The translations under genes were made by a program, and so were the position numbers. Shown here piece after piece: positions 30,403 through 41,993 of a stretch of 64,000 bases of DNA. The stretch covers positions 1-64,000 of IMG/VR virus record IMGVR_UViG_3300032265_002113, one strand, 5' to 3'. The stretch comes from a virus. How positions within the stretch are numbered: position 1 is the stretch's first letter; every line of letters starts with the position of its first letter. The notes beneath the pieces are model-generated. The model did not search any database. It was not told where the DNA came from and worked only from the letters and a program-made list of their open reading frames with translations.

Positions 30403-33400
30403 ATGTTACAAAGTACCAATAAAACATCGTTACTGGTTCCTTTTCAACTTCCTAAATTTATTAGTGAGGACCCAAACTATGCCAATTTTGTTCTATTCAT
30501 ACAGGCATACTACGAATGGTTAGAAGAACAAAATAACACTTTAGACTTCTCTAAGAATCTTTTAAATTACATGGATGTGGATACAACCACAGACCAGTTT
30601 TTACAGTATTATATAAATGATTTTATGTCTTATTTTCCGCAAGACATATTAGCGGATAAAAGAAAAGCAATCAAGATAGCAAAACAACTATATCAGAGTA
30701 AAGGTACACCGGCTTCATATAAGTTTTTGTTTAGAATACTTTACAATTCTGATGTGGAATTTTTCTACACCAAGGACGCTTTGTTAAAAGCTTCTTCTGG
30801 TAAATGGTATGTTCCTAGAAGTTTAAAATTGGCAACAAGTGATAAAAACTTTTTGGCAATTCAAAATCTTAGAGTATTTGGTAACATTTCAAAATCTATT
30901 GCAACAGTTGAAACTGCAATATTTGATGGTATTAAAACAGAAGTATTCATTTCAAATGTAGAGAGATTGTTTCAGTCAGGAGAAACTGTTACTGTTGTTG
31001 ACACAAATAATCAAACATTATATTTTCTAAATGGTGAAATAGTACCCGAAGGAACAGTAGGTTCAGAGTCTTTAACAGCATTGATTGTTGGTCAAATTAG
31101 TCAAATTAAAGTTGATCCAAACAATAGAGGATTATCTTATCAAACTGGTGATCCTGTTGTTTTTTATGGTGGTTTAAATTCAAACGTAGCTGGACCAGTT
31201 GGTGCAACAGCTTATGTTGAAGAAGTTACATCAGGTTCTGTTCAACGTATTGTTGTTGCAAATGAAGGTTATGGTTATACTACATCTACAGCAAATTTAC
31301 AAATAGGTGGTGCAAACACTTATATACAATTTACAAACTTGGCAGGTACAAGTCCTCAAGCACCAATTGCGACAATTGGTTCTTTGGATCCAACAGGAAT
31401 TGCAAATGTAACTTTTATTCCAACAGATAGTATACAACTAAAAAGATACCATTATCTTGGAAATATTGCAGGTAGTTCTGGTGCAAACACATATAATCCA
31501 TCAACAGGACTTTGGACACAACAATCTTATCAATTTGCAAATAATATAAGTGCAAATGCAAATACAACTTTAGCTAATGCTTTTTCATTTACAGGTTTTA
31601 CAACGTATCCAATTGCATCTGTTATTGTGCAAAATCAAGGTGGCGGTTTAAGTTCACCACCAACTGTACAAGCTATATCTGAGTACACGACAGATGTTTA
31701 TTCACAAACAAACTTGGCTAATTTGGGTATTCTTGCACCAATTCAAATTGTTAAAGCAGGTTCAGGTTATGCAAACAATGACCAGATTGCAATCATTGGT
31801 GGTTCAGGTTACGGAGCGTTTGCAAATGTAACTGTAAATAGTTCAGGTTCAATCGTATCTGCAACTTATGTAAGTAACTCAACAAACAGAATTTCTTTAG
31901 GTGGTATGGGTTATATGAACTCACTACCTATTGCTGTAGTTAAACGGACAGCTAATGGAAATGTAACAGTAAGTACAACTAGTTCAGTAGTTACCGGTAA
32001 CGGAACAAACTTCACTACACAGTTTAGTAATGGTGCTTTGCTCGTAACAAATACAAATATTGTAATTGGAACGGTTCAATCTGTTGTAAATGCAAACTCA
32101 ATGATACTTACTGCAAATTCAAAAATCAATGGAAATGCAAATTCATATTATCTTGGAACTGCACAATTATCTGTACCGGGAATATTAGGCACAGGTGCAA
32201 CATTCTCACAAACACTAAATCGCGTTGGTTCAATTACATCATTCAATATTGTAGAAAATGGCCAAGATTATGTTAGCGCACCTAAAGTATCTTTAAAAGT
32301 CCAAGATTTAGTTGTTTCAAATGTTTCCACATTAAGTATTCCTGTAGCAGGAGACATAATCTATCAAGGTGCGAATGTTAATACTGCCACATATATTGCT
32401 TCGGTGGATTCAATCAATGCTTTGCAAAATTATGTTCCCGCGAACAACAGTATATACCAATTAAGAGTATACAACTATAATTCAGTACCTAAAAAATCTC
32501 TACCATTGAAGATTGATGCCAGAGGTGCTGCACTTTCTTTAGTTGGCGGTTATACAACTGTACATAATACATCATTTGATAATAGTGTAAATAATACAAG
32601 ATTTGATTCTGCAAATGGTGTAATTACATATGGTGATGGTTATGCAAAGGCAAATGCAACTTTCTTGAATGGTCTAGTTATTGGAAATGGCCAATATTTG
32701 GATACTACTGGTCAACCAAGTGCTTTCGATGTATTGCAAAGTGTAGATTACAATAACTACACATATCAAATAACTCTTTCAAAAGAGATTGAAAAATATC
32801 GTAGTGTTTTATTGAATCTATTACATCCATCTGGAACAAGAGTTATTGGCCGAATCGCAATGCGTTCAAGTAATAACATGAACTTTATTGTTAATGATGC
32901 TTTAGACAGAGGTTATCAATTAAGTTACTATGTTGGAAATGCTGCAACAGTTTCAATTTCGGCAGGTAATGCAACAACTCCAAGTAATAACATTGTTACC
33001 TTTAATAATCTATATGGTGCAAATATTGCCAATTTTCTTACTGCCAACACTACAGAAATTGTATTTACTTACGGAACAGGAATCAATGATTCAGTTCATG
33101 GTTTAGTTTCTAAAATAAATTATGCAGCCAATACTATAACATTAGAAGATAATGTTTGGACATATTTTGCCAATGTAGCTGTAGGTACTGCATCAAACGG
33201 TAATAACCAGATAATAAATATAACATCATTGACCTACAGTTATAACATAGTCAATAATGGTTCTTATAGTAATACTGCATACCCTATATTAGATATTATT
33301 CGTGTTGGTGATACGATTACAGTTAATGGAGTAGCTCAGACAGTAACATCATTTACTTCACCTTATACTTCTGTTAATTTGAGTGGTCCTCTGACAAGTG

Positions 33401-33558
33401 GTGCAAACGGATACATTTCTGTTAGTAGAACTATTACTTCTCTTTATGATAATGTACAAATTATTGGACCAGTAGGAACACAGTATCTTGGACAACTAGG
33501 AACAGAAAACGGCAATATATTAACTTCAGAAACAGGCGCATGGCTTCTAATAGGATAA
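30403..33558 (+). CDS. 7: Baseplate wedge subunit gp7-like
   Basis: 1051 residues (T4 gp7 1032). N-terminus LLVPFQLPKFISEDPNYANFVLFIQAYYEWLEEQ...DQFLQYYINDFMSYFPQDILADKRKAIKIAKQLYQSKGTPASYKFLFRILYN is conserved in the gp7-like proteins of marine T4-like phages. The long remainder is Asn/Thr/Gly-rich beta structure with at least three GxGYxxxP-type repeats (nt about 31260, 31630, 31755). It lies between gp6 and gp8 as in T4. Confidence 0.8.
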   Translation: MLQSTNKTSLLVPFQLPKFISEDPNYANFVLFIQAYYEWLEEQNNTLDFSKNLLNYMDVDTTTDQFLQYYINDFMSYFPQDILADKRKAIKIAKQLYQSKGTPASYKFLFRILYNSDVEFFYTKDALLKASSGKWYVPRSLKLATSDKNFLAIQNLRVFGNISKSIATVETAIFDGIKTEVFISNVERLFQSGETVTVVDTNNQTLYFLNGEIVPEGTVGSESLTALIVGQISQIKVDPNNRGLSYQTGDPVVFYGGLNSNVAGPVGATAYVEEVTSGSVQRIVVANEGYGYTTSTANLQIGGANTYIQFTNLAGTSPQAPIATIGSLDPTGIANVTFIPTDSIQLKRYHYLGNIAGSSGANTYNPSTGLWTQQSYQFANNISANANTTLANAFSFTGFTTYPIASVIVQNQGGGLSSPPTVQAISEYTTDVYSQTNLANLGILAPIQIVKAGSGYANNDQIAIIGGSGYGAFANVTVNSSGSIVSATYVSNSTNRISLGGMGYMNSLPIAVVKRTANGNVTVSTTSSVVTGNGTNFTTQFSNGALLVTNTNIVIGTVQSVVNANSMILTANSKINGNANSYYLGTAQLSVPGILGTGATFSQTLNRVGSITSFNIVENGQDYVSAPKVSLKVQDLVVSNVSTLSIPVAGDIIYQGANVNTATYIASVDSINALQNYVPANNSIYQLRVYNYNSVPKKSLPLKIDARGAALSLVGGYTTVHNTSFDNSVNNTRFDSANGVITYGDGYAKANATFLNGLVIGNGQYLDTTGQPSAFDVLQSVDYNNYTYQITLSKEIEKYRSVLLNLLHPSGTRVIGRIAMRSSNNMNFIVNDALDRGYQLSYYVGNAATVSISAGNATTPSNNIVTFNNLYGANIANFLTANTTEIVFTYGTGINDSVHGLVSKINYAANTITLEDNVWTYFANVAVGTASNGNNQIINITSLTYSYNIVNNGSYSNTAYPILDIIRVGDTITVNGVAQTVTSFTSPYTSVNLSGPLTSGANGYISVSRTITSLYDNVQIIGPVGTQYLGQLGTENGNILTSETGAWLLIG

Positions 33559-33561
33559 AAA

Positions 33562-35220
33562 ATGTCAACAATTAAAATCTCAGAATTACCTAAATTTACA
33601 ATAATCAATGCAAATACATCAAACACCTTGTTTGTTGGTGTTGATATACCATCTGCACAAACATTCCAGTTTTCTGCTGGAACATTAGCAGCCGGTCTTT
33701 ATGCAAACACCGCATTGGTTGTAGGTAACAATACGACACTTTTACCTAATACGATTGCACAGTTTTCATTGGCTGGAGAATCATATGTACAAACCAACTT
33801 TGTTAATTTGAGTGGTGGTGGTACAGCGGACCATGTTATTACTGCAAACAACGGTACAGATTCTACATATTTCTTAGATTTAGGATTGGCAAATCCAGGT
33901 TATCAACCAGGTTCAGAATTCAATAACATTGGAACTGCTGTTGCTCCTTTAGATGGTTATCTGTATGTTCAAGGTGGATCAACCGCAGGTTTTCTTGGTG
34001 GTAATTTGATTATTGGCACTACAACAGCAAATACAGAAACTAGATTTATGGTTTCTGGTGGAACATCATCTAATGTTATTGCTAAGATGACTTCTACCGG
34101 TTTCAAGATGGTCAATGGAAATCAAATTTTCTTCTCAGACGGAACTTCACAGAATACCGCGGCCGCTTCAAATGCATACTCGCAAGCAGCTTTCAGTAAA
34201 GCAAACAACGCACTGGCAAATACAACAGGTACTTTTGCAGGCTCTTTAACATTTACGGGTGGAATTACTGCCAATTCAAGTAATATTGGTAATCTAACAC
34301 TTGCAAACAATGCAATATATTCCACTGCAACCAGTGTTGATATGGTTATTGGTCAATCAATAGCAACTGCAAATTTGGTTATCAATCGTACAACAAACAT
34401 TACCAAAGATATTAATATAACTGGTAATTTAGTAACTAACGGAACACTAATTGATTTCAACAACACAACTTTTGATCCAAATACGGCTTTTGTACAAATA
34501 ACAGGAGCAAATACAGCCTATCCTGCATCAAATACAAATTATATGTTGCAAATTACAGGTAAAGCGAATTCAACAACACGCTTAGTATTAGATAGTTTTG
34601 GTGCAGCTACTTATCCGGTAGTTATTGGTCGAATGGCTCGAGGTTCTTCTGCATCACCAGCGGCAACTTCAAACAATGACATTATGATGAGAATTGTTGG
34701 CAATGGTTTCACAGGAACACAATTTCCTGGATCCAGTCCAACAAAAATTGACTTTGTTGCATCTGAAAATTTCACTGATTCTGCAAGAGGAACTCGTATT
34801 GAATTTTATAATACACCGGTTGGTTCAAATACAATTCAAAGAATCGCGTCATTTAATGCAGATTCTGTAACTTTTACAGGCCGTGTTGAACCGCAAAAAG
34901 GTTTCATTTACACTCCAACAATATATCCTGGTGCTCAAACCGCAATAACAATTGATTTTGCAAATAATTCTCTTGTTAGGGCTCAAACAGCCACAGGTTT
35001 AGTTGTTACTCTATCTAATTTATTAGCAGGTAAAGAAGTTGTTGCATGGATTACAAACACAGCTGGAACAAACCAAACATTCACAACCGGTGTACCAGCA
35101 TTAAATTCAACATTAAATGCAACAACATATAATATTCCAGGAACATCAACCATTTTAGCTAGATATATGTCAATAGATGGTACCGTGCAAAATACTTTCT
35201 GTTCTGTCACACACGCTTAA
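33562..35220 (+). CDS. Fibre-like baseplate protein (gp9/gp10 position)
   Basis: 552 residues. N-terminus KISELPKFTIINANTSNTLFVGVDI is typical of proteins that dock on baseplates in marine T4-like phages. The middle holds FFSDGTSQNTAAASNAYSQAAFSKANNALANTTGTFAGSLTFTGG, a heptad stretch of the xANxA type leading into a fibre beta domain, and the end is a compact beta tip (TITNTAGTNQTFTTGVP). It sits between gp7 and gp8 and may be the short fibre or its connector. No enzyme motif. Confidence 0.6.
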   Translation: MSTIKISELPKFTIINANTSNTLFVGVDIPSAQTFQFSAGTLAAGLYANTALVVGNNTTLLPNTIAQFSLAGESYVQTNFVNLSGGGTADHVITANNGTDSTYFLDLGLANPGYQPGSEFNNIGTAVAPLDGYLYVQGGSTAGFLGGNLIIGTTTANTETRFMVSGGTSSNVIAKMTSTGFKMVNGNQIFFSDGTSQNTAAASNAYSQAAFSKANNALANTTGTFAGSLTFTGGITANSSNIGNLTLANNAIYSTATSVDMVIGQSIATANLVINRTTNITKDINITGNLVTNGTLIDFNNTTFDPNTAFVQITGANTAYPASNTNYMLQITGKANSTTRLVLDSFGAATYPVVIGRMARGSSASPAATSNNDIMMRIVGNGFTGTQFPGSSPTKIDFVASENFTDSARGTRIEFYNTPVGSNTIQRIASFNADSVTFTGRVEPQKGFIYTPTIYPGAQTAITIDFANNSLVRAQTATGLVVTLSNLLAGKEVVAWITNTAGTNQTFTTGVPALNSTLNATTYNIPGTSTILARYMSIDGTVQNTFCSVTHA

Positions 35221-35230
35221 TAAATAAATC

Positions 35231-36655
35231 ATGGCATCAAATCTAAACATTCTCACAAATCAAGCAAAAGTAATCAGAGTTGAGACGGATTATTACAATC
35301 CAACAGTCAAACTCAATGGTGCTTCGATTAATTCCATATATGCTTTTATTGGCCAAGAAGATCCATGGCCAACAGTAAGTTCAAATGAAACTCCAACACA
35401 ACCAACGGAAGACCAGACATATCTGAAAAAAATCTTCAAAAATATGTTTGGAGCAAAATTAATTAACTCTAGTAACATTTCACCTGTTATCCAAAGAATT
35501 AATTGGGCAAATAATACCAACTTCTTTGCATATTCTGATTCAGTAAATATGAATGCAAAAGATGCCAATGGATTTCCACTTTATAATTTTTATGTAAAGA
35601 ACCGTTACGACCAAGTTTTCAAATGCCTTGCAAACAATAACGGAGGATTATCAACTTCGGAACCATATTTCCAACCAGGTTCTTATGGCACAAATAACAT
35701 TTATCAAGGTGATGACTTTTATAAATGGAAATATATGTACACCATCGATGCAGGTCTCAAGAAAAACTTCTTGGATACTGATTGGATGCCTGTCCCAATT
35801 GGTGCAAACACACCTCAACCATACTTGACTACTGCTGGATGTGGAGACATTGAGGTAATCAATGTGACTAATGGAGGATCAGGTTATGATGCAGTTAACA
35901 CATTTATCGTTGTTACTGTTACAGGAGATGGCACAGGAACCATTGCGAATGTAACCAGTTCACAAATAGTGGCTGGCGTAATTAAAGATGTTGTAGTTAA
36001 AGCCGGTTTTGCGGGAAATAACTATACCTATGCAAATGTTTCAATCAAAGCATATACTTCAGCAAACTTAACTTATATTTCACCTTTGGGTTCTGGTGCA
36101 ATCGCTGTAGCTCCAATTTCTCCAGTTGGTGGTCATGCATATGATCCAATCTCAGAACTAGGTTGCAATCATGTTATGTATTCAGTTGAATTCAATGGTT
36201 CTGAAGGTGGTGTTTTGCCAACAACAGGTGTAAATTATCGTCAAGTTGGACTTCTTGTTAATCCACAAGTATATGGAATCTCCGGTCCTCTACTTGCTAA
36301 TGGAGCAATTTATAACACTTCGACACAATTTTTAGTTTCTGCCGGTGCAGGAAATGTATATACTTCTGATGAGGTTGTACAACAATTCGACAATAATGGA
36401 AATGTTACATATTACGGAACTGTTTTAAATTTTAACACTTCAAGCAATTTATTACAGTTGATAAATACAAATGGAACATACACAGTTGGTCAATCAATTA
36501 TTGGTTCTTCTTCTGGTGCATCAAGGGTAGTTTTCTCTGTAACTCCACCGTCACTTATTCCATTTTCAGGATATATAACATATGTTGAGAATCGTGTCGG
36601 CGTTCAGAGAAGTAGTGATGGCATCGAGCAATTTAAATTTGTACTAGGATACTAA
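35231..36655 (+). CDS. 8: Baseplate wedge subunit gp8
   Basis: 474 residues (T4 334). SNLNILTNQAKVIRVETDYYNPTVKLNGASINSIYAFIGQEDPWP and QGDDFYKWKYMYTIDAGLKKNFLDTDWMPVPI are the usual gp8 landmarks in marine T4-like phages. The extra length is explained by an insert with the GGSGYDAVNTFIVVTVTGDGTG-type beta motif at about nt 35868. gp8 dimers lie at the outer part of the wedge. Confidence 0.85.
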   Translation: MASNLNILTNQAKVIRVETDYYNPTVKLNGASINSIYAFIGQEDPWPTVSSNETPTQPTEDQTYLKKIFKNMFGAKLINSSNISPVIQRINWANNTNFFAYSDSVNMNAKDANGFPLYNFYVKNRYDQVFKCLANNNGGLSTSEPYFQPGSYGTNNIYQGDDFYKWKYMYTIDAGLKKNFLDTDWMPVPIGANTPQPYLTTAGCGDIEVINVTNGGSGYDAVNTFIVVTVTGDGTGTIANVTSSQIVAGVIKDVVVKAGFAGNNYTYANVSIKAYTSANLTYISPLGSGAIAVAPISPVGGHAYDPISELGCNHVMYSVEFNGSEGGVLPTTGVNYRQVGLLVNPQVYGISGPLLANGAIYNTSTQFLVSAGAGNVYTSDEVVQQFDNNGNVTYYGTVLNFNTSSNLLQLINTNGTYTVGQSIIGSSSGASRVVFSVTPPSLIPFSGYITYVENRVGVQRSSDGIEQFKFVLGY

Positions 36656-36664
36656 AGGAAAAAA

Positions 36665-39600
36665 ATGTCTTTAAATTTCAATGTTGGTCCATATTTTGAC
36701 GATTTTGACCCATCAAAAAACTTCCATCGTATACTATTTAAACCGGGTTATGCGGTTCAAGCTCGCGAATTAACACAATCACAAACAATTCTACAGAATC
36801 AAATTTCTGAATTTGCTTCCGCAATTTATTCTACAAATACACCAGTTTCTGGTGGCCAAGTCACAATTAATCAAAATTGTTATTTTATTAAATTGAATAC
36901 CACTTACAATGGTGTTACAGTAACTGCTCAAAATTTTGCAGGACAAATTATTCAAGATACAACAGGAACAATTCTTGCTAGAGTTATTGCTACGGCTGAA
37001 ACAACAACCAGTGGTTCTACAGTTGGTGACCCACCAACATTGATTGTTTCTTATCTTTCAGGTGCCCAATTTACTGATGGTAGTGTTATTACAACAACCA
37101 CAGGTGCAACATACTACGCTTCTGTGGCTACTTCCACAAGTACGGTTGTTAATGGAGTAACAACAACTTCACCTTCTACAGGTTTATCATCAACCGCTTC
37201 TATTGCAAATGGTGTCTTTTATGTTGTTAATGGATATTCCATTTCAAACAGTACAGGAGTCCAATATTCAATAGGTAATTTTGTTGATGTAAATCCACAA
37301 ACAATCATTTTGGACAAGTATGATAACATACCTTCTTATCGTGTTGGTTTGCAAATCACAGAAACAATTTACGATTATATAAACGATTCTTCTTTATTGG
37401 ATCCTGCTATTGGTGCTTCCAACTATCAAGCACCAGGTGCAGACAGATATGTTATTACATTAACATTGGTTACATTGCCTTTAACTTTGGGTAATGATGA
37501 CAATTTCATTGAGTTAGTTCGTATTCAAAATGGTAACATCTTAAAACAAGTTGATGGTACAGTATATTCCACTATCGATGATTACTTTGCTAAACGCGAT
37601 TATGAAACAAACGGCGATTATATTGTCAATGATTTCAAACTAACACCATCCGCAAATTCAACATCAAATGCAACATATGATTTAAGTATCAGTAAAGGTA
37701 TTGCATATGTTCATGGTTACAGAGTGGAAAACCAATCCGATATTAAATTAACAAACACAAGAGCTCAAGATGTTGCAAATATCAGCAATAATCCAGTTTA
37801 TGCAGATTACGGAAATTATTTTGTTGTAGATACTTCGAATGGTATTTTTGATATTTCTACAATGCCTCAAGTTGATTTGCACTGCGTACCTGCAGCTAAT
37901 ATTGTTTCAACAAATACCACAACCTATTCATCAACAGTTGTTGGTACCGCATTTATGCGAAACATAACATATGCCTCAGGTACTGGAACAACTACTAAAA
38001 ATTATGTTTACAATGCATATATTTCAGATTTTTCTGCAAATACATTATCTGGAAATGTTACTTCCGGTACTGCAACAACATTCACAATTAACGATACCAA
38101 TGGTTCATTCTCAGCCACCTCTAACGCCTATTTCAATGTAACTGTTAGTATGAACACTGGTGGTATTATCGATTTAAGAAATATCACAAGTTATAACGGC
38201 GCTTCTAAAGTGGTGAATGTCAGTTCTCCATTTACCGTAACACCGACATCAACATCAACCTTCTCTTTGATATATCAGAATTATGATGTTGAATCTATTG
38301 TTAAGACTGCTGGTTCTGGTTCATATGCATTGACGGCAAATGTGAATATAAATGCAGCTGGAGGTAAAGTTAATGGACTTGCAAATACAGATACAATATT
38401 GTATTCACAAGTTGCACCTGAAATGATATTCAAAATTGGTTATCCATATGTTGCACAATTAACCACCACATCTTACTTTACACAAAGTGTATATCGTCAG
38501 AAAACATTCACAGGTAACACATTAACACTACAAGCAACATCAGGTAACGCAAGTAATCCATTGAGATTTGAAGGAACAAGCACACTATCAAGTTCTGCTG
38601 CTCAACAGTTATTCATGGTTATAGATAATGCAACAGGTAATATTTTAGATTTTACTAGTTCAGGCAATACAATTTCAATTTCTTCTGATAAAACTCAAGC
38701 AACATTTACAGTTGGTTCTGGTGTAGGTACAAACAAAAATGTCACAATTATTGCACAAGTTCAAGCAAGCAGTGGTGATTCTTCGAGTTATGTTCTGAAA
38801 TCTAAGTCTCTGGTTACAGGCAATACCATAACCGTTGGTACACTTGCGGCAGTTTCTGGAACAAATTCATATCAAGACCTAACAAAAGGTCAAATTACAA
38901 TCAGTAAAACAGACTTTACAGTATCTGGCAAAATGTCATTGTATGTAAATGACGTTAAGAAAATTACTAAAATTGTTGATTCGGGTGTTGCTGGTACAAA
39001 CCCAACCGGTGCATTATCAAATTATACTGATGTTACTAACTATTATACATTAGATAATGGCCAAAGAGATAATTATTATGACCATGCATCCATTTCATTG
39101 GTTGCTGGTGCGCCACCACCTACAGGAAATATTCTTGTTGTTGTAGATTATTATTCACACACACAGGCTTCTTCGGGTGATGGATATTTCAGTATTCAAT
39201 CATACAATACTTCAGGTTCAACGTATGGTGGTGTGTCGAGTTCAGCTGAAGCATATGCACAAATTGGAACTTACACTGCTAAAAGTGGTATACAATATCC
39301 ATTAAGAGATTGTATCGATTTTAGGCCTTGTCGTGTCAATGGTCAGACTGCATATATTTGGGAATATTCAGGTACACAATCTTCTACCAACGATATTGGT
39401 ATGTTGATACCTAATAATCTATCAAACTTTACAGGTTTCTATCAATACTATTTGGGTAGAAAAGACAAATTAGTATTAACAAAAGATAAAAGCTTTAACA
39501 TAATTAAAGGTACACCTTCTGTTAATCCTTTATTGCCAAATGAACCATCAGGTTCTATGATAATTGCAAATTTAATTCATGACCCATACACAGCTTATGT

Positions 39601-41974
39601 GCCAGGTGAAGGAACGCCAGGTGTTCCATCAAACTTATCTGTCAATAAAATTATTCATAAGCGTTGGGCTAAAGAAGATATTACAGATTTAGAAACTCGT
39701 GTTAATAATTTGGAATATTATACTTCTCTGAGTATCTTAGAACAGAAAGCTAGTTCTTTACAGATTCCTGATGCTAATGGTTTAAATCGTTTCAAAAATG
39801 GTATTTTGGTTGATGATTTTTCATCGTTTGGAACAGCAGATACACAGAATCCAGATTATGCGGCGAATATCAATGTTCGTAAAAATCAATTAACAGCATT
39901 GCAATTGGTTGACAATTTCCAATTACAAAATCCTGTTGTTCTTGCAAGTTTGGGAACAGTAGCAAATACAAATAGTTATAGAATCAATAGTATCAATGGT
40001 GCTCAGACAAATCTATTTACTTTACCATACACAACAGAAAATGTTGCTGTTCAACCTTTAGCAAGTAGCACAGTTTCTGTCAATCCATTCAATGTTACAA
40101 TACAAGAGGGCTTATTGCAAATGAACCCTCCAATGGACAATTGGGTAGATAACAATCAAGCACCAGCAATTCTAATTACTGATCCTAATTTCCAAGTGTA
40201 TCAGGCTACAACCGGTGTTAACTTATTGAACTCAGGAGATTATCAAACTATTCCTGGTACTTTAGGAACAACAAGTAGAACTAGCACAAGTTCTGTTAAT
40301 AATGGTGCTTCTACAACAATCACAACAAGCACGACAACACAAACATATGCAAGTCAAATACAAAATGTTACTTCGGGCGCATATAATCCTACTTCTTCCA
40401 CATTTGGAGTAAGTAATGGATATTTGACAAATATTGCACTATTGCCTTACATCAGACCACAACAAATTATTATTCGTGCAGCTGGTTTATTGGTTAACTC
40501 AAACGTATCAACATTCTTTGACGGTGTAGATGTATCTAAATATATGACTGCACCAAATACAATTGAATTGACTGGTGTTTCTGGAACATTCAACAATGAT
40601 GATATTGTTGGTTTCTATATTGCAAACGTATTTTATCCAATTGCTCGTGTAACAACTGTTTATTATTATACAGACACATCAAAAGTTCGTTTGTATGTTG
40701 CTGACATTATTGGTGTACCCAATTTATTAGGTTCAACAACACTAAGAAATGCAACATTTGATTCTACAGGTAATTACTTGGCTTCTTCAGCATCTGGTAC
40801 AGTAGCTTCCAGTTCCGTAATAAGCATAAGTCAAAGTGGTTCTATTAGTGGTGTTGGTGGTGGTTGGTCAAATACATTGAATGGTGGTGTTACAACACAA
40901 ATATTTGGAACACCAATTGTGCAAGGTTACTCATCATTACTAAACAATTATGGTGTTTGGGGTGATGGAACCAATAGCACCTCTTTCAATTTTACTTCAC
41001 CTGTTACATTCACTACTGCTGGAACATATACTATAGAAGTTGGTGCATCAGGGTCATCTACAGTTTATGCGAATGGTACAAGCATTGGTACTTCATTATC
41101 AAGTACACCTGCATCCACAACAACTTTCACCTATACAGTATCAACTGTACCGGCAACAGTAAAAATTGGATGGTCGGCAACAAGTTCAGGTACAACAACC
41201 TCTGCTTTTGGTATGACGATTAAAGATCCAACAAACAGCATTGTATACACCTCAATTAATCCTCCAGTTACATATACTAATGCAGGAACTTCTGTTAATA
41301 TGCCAGCAGGAGGACAATGGTTTGTAGGTGCAACTCAATTAAGATTGGATCCAGCCACTGCGTCAAATGTTTCGACCTATTATGTGGGTTCCACCATTAA
41401 TATCACATCAAAATATGTTTACAGTTTTGATGTGTCGGCAACATATGTTCCACCTGCACCAAAACCTTCCGGTGGTGGCGGCGGAGGTAAAATTATCTGT
41501 ACTAAACTATATCAATTAGGACTAATGGATGAATCAATCTACAAAGCAGACCAAGAATTTGGTGAATTGTTAAGATTGAATGATCCTGCAGCTTACTACG
41601 GATATATTCGTTGGGCTACTGTTGTTGTTGATTGGATGTCTGGTGAAGGTCCACAATGTATGTTCTGGATTAAAGATGACAAGAAGCGTTCAGAAATTCA
41701 AGCTAAACTTGCAACAAAATGGGCTCACAGAATTGCAACACCTTGGGCTGAACACATGGCATATGTAATGGGTAAGAGAGATAAAGATAATCTCGCTGGT
41801 AAAATTATTATGAACATTGGTAAACCAATTAGTAAAATAGTCAACTTATTACCAAGAAAAGACAAGCAAGCTGGCATAGTAACAGGTTACGGAATGTGGG
41901 CATTATTTGCTTTCTTATATACAATTAGTAAAATCTTTGGTGATAAATCATTTCCTAAGACAATAAATACTTAA
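36665..41974 (+). CDS. DUF4815-type tail protein (N-terminal half) with extra C-terminal domain
   Basis: 1769 residues. The start PYFDDFDPSKNFHRILFKPGYAVQARELTQSQTILQNQISEFASAIY is the DUF4815 signature (RxLFxPGxAVQARELTxxQTILQ). The protein is mostly beta, Thr/Ser/Asn-rich, to about residue 1595. Then a Gly6 linker (GGGGGGK, nt about 41470) leads to a distinct helical, charged domain (ICTKLYQLGLMDESIYKADQEFGELLRLNDPAAYYGYIRWA) with a C-terminal hydrophobic stretch. In related phages the DUF4815 protein continues with a carbohydrate-module-like half that is here encoded by the next gene. Likely proximal tail or fibre network. Confidence 0.7.
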   Translation: MSLNFNVGPYFDDFDPSKNFHRILFKPGYAVQARELTQSQTILQNQISEFASAIYSTNTPVSGGQVTINQNCYFIKLNTTYNGVTVTAQNFAGQIIQDTTGTILARVIATAETTTSGSTVGDPPTLIVSYLSGAQFTDGSVITTTTGATYYASVATSTSTVVNGVTTTSPSTGLSSTASIANGVFYVVNGYSISNSTGVQYSIGNFVDVNPQTIILDKYDNIPSYRVGLQITETIYDYINDSSLLDPAIGASNYQAPGADRYVITLTLVTLPLTLGNDDNFIELVRIQNGNILKQVDGTVYSTIDDYFAKRDYETNGDYIVNDFKLTPSANSTSNATYDLSISKGIAYVHGYRVENQSDIKLTNTRAQDVANISNNPVYADYGNYFVVDTSNGIFDISTMPQVDLHCVPAANIVSTNTTTYSSTVVGTAFMRNITYASGTGTTTKNYVYNAYISDFSANTLSGNVTSGTATTFTINDTNGSFSATSNAYFNVTVSMNTGGIIDLRNITSYNGASKVVNVSSPFTVTPTSTSTFSLIYQNYDVESIVKTAGSGSYALTANVNINAAGGKVNGLANTDTILYSQVAPEMIFKIGYPYVAQLTTTSYFTQSVYRQKTFTGNTLTLQATSGNASNPLRFEGTSTLSSSAAQQLFMVIDNATGNILDFTSSGNTISISSDKTQATFTVGSGVGTNKNVTIIAQVQASSGDSSSYVLKSKSLVTGNTITVGTLAAVSGTNSYQDLTKGQITISKTDFTVSGKMSLYVNDVKKITKIVDSGVAGTNPTGALSNYTDVTNYYTLDNGQRDNYYDHASISLVAGAPPPTGNILVVVDYYSHTQASSGDGYFSIQSYNTSGSTYGGVSSSAEAYAQIGTYTAKSGIQYPLRDCIDFRPCRVNGQTAYIWEYSGTQSSTNDIGMLIPNNLSNFTGFYQYYLGRKDKLVLTKDKSFNIIKGTPSVNPLLPNEPSGSMIIANLIHDPYTAYVPGEGTPGVPSNLSVNKIIHKRWAKEDITDLETRVNNLEYYTSLSILEQKASSLQIPDANGLNRFKNGILVDDFSSFGTADTQNPDYAANINVRKNQLTALQLVDNFQLQNPVVLASLGTVANTNSYRINSINGAQTNLFTLPYTTENVAVQPLASSTVSVNPFNVTIQEGLLQMNPPMDNWVDNNQAPAILITDPNFQVYQATTGVNLLNSGDYQTIPGTLGTTSRTSTSSVNNGASTTITTSTTTQTYASQIQNVTSGAYNPTSSTFGVSNGYLTNIALLPYIRPQQIIIRAAGLLVNSNVSTFFDGVDVSKYMTAPNTIELTGVSGTFNNDDIVGFYIANVFYPIARVTTVYYYTDTSKVRLYVADIIGVPNLLGSTTLRNATFDSTGNYLASSASGTVASSSVISISQSGSISGVGGGWSNTLNGGVTTQIFGTPIVQGYSSLLNNYGVWGDGTNSTSFNFTSPVTFTTAGTYTIEVGASGSSTVYANGTSIGTSLSSTPASTTTFTYTVSTVPATVKIGWSATSSGTTTSAFGMTIKDPTNSIVYTSINPPVTYTNAGTSVNMPAGGQWFVGATQLRLDPATASNVSTYYVGSTINITSKYVYSFDVSATYVPPAPKPSGGGGGGKIICTKLYQLGLMDESIYKADQEFGELLRLNDPAAYYGYIRWATVVVDWMSGEGPQCMFWIKDDKKRSEIQAKLATKWAHRIATPWAEHMAYVMGKRDKDNLAGKIIMNIGKPISKIVNLLPRKDKQAGIVTGYGMWALFAFLYTISKIFGDKSFPKTINT
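41963..41969 (+). promoter_or_regulatory. Possible late promoter box
   Basis: ATAAATA preceded by A, overlapping the last codons of the DUF4815-type gene, 25 bases before ATG 41994. It would allow the second half-gene to be transcribed on its own. Confidence 0.4.
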
Positions 41975-41993
41975 TAAAATTTTGGAAAAATAA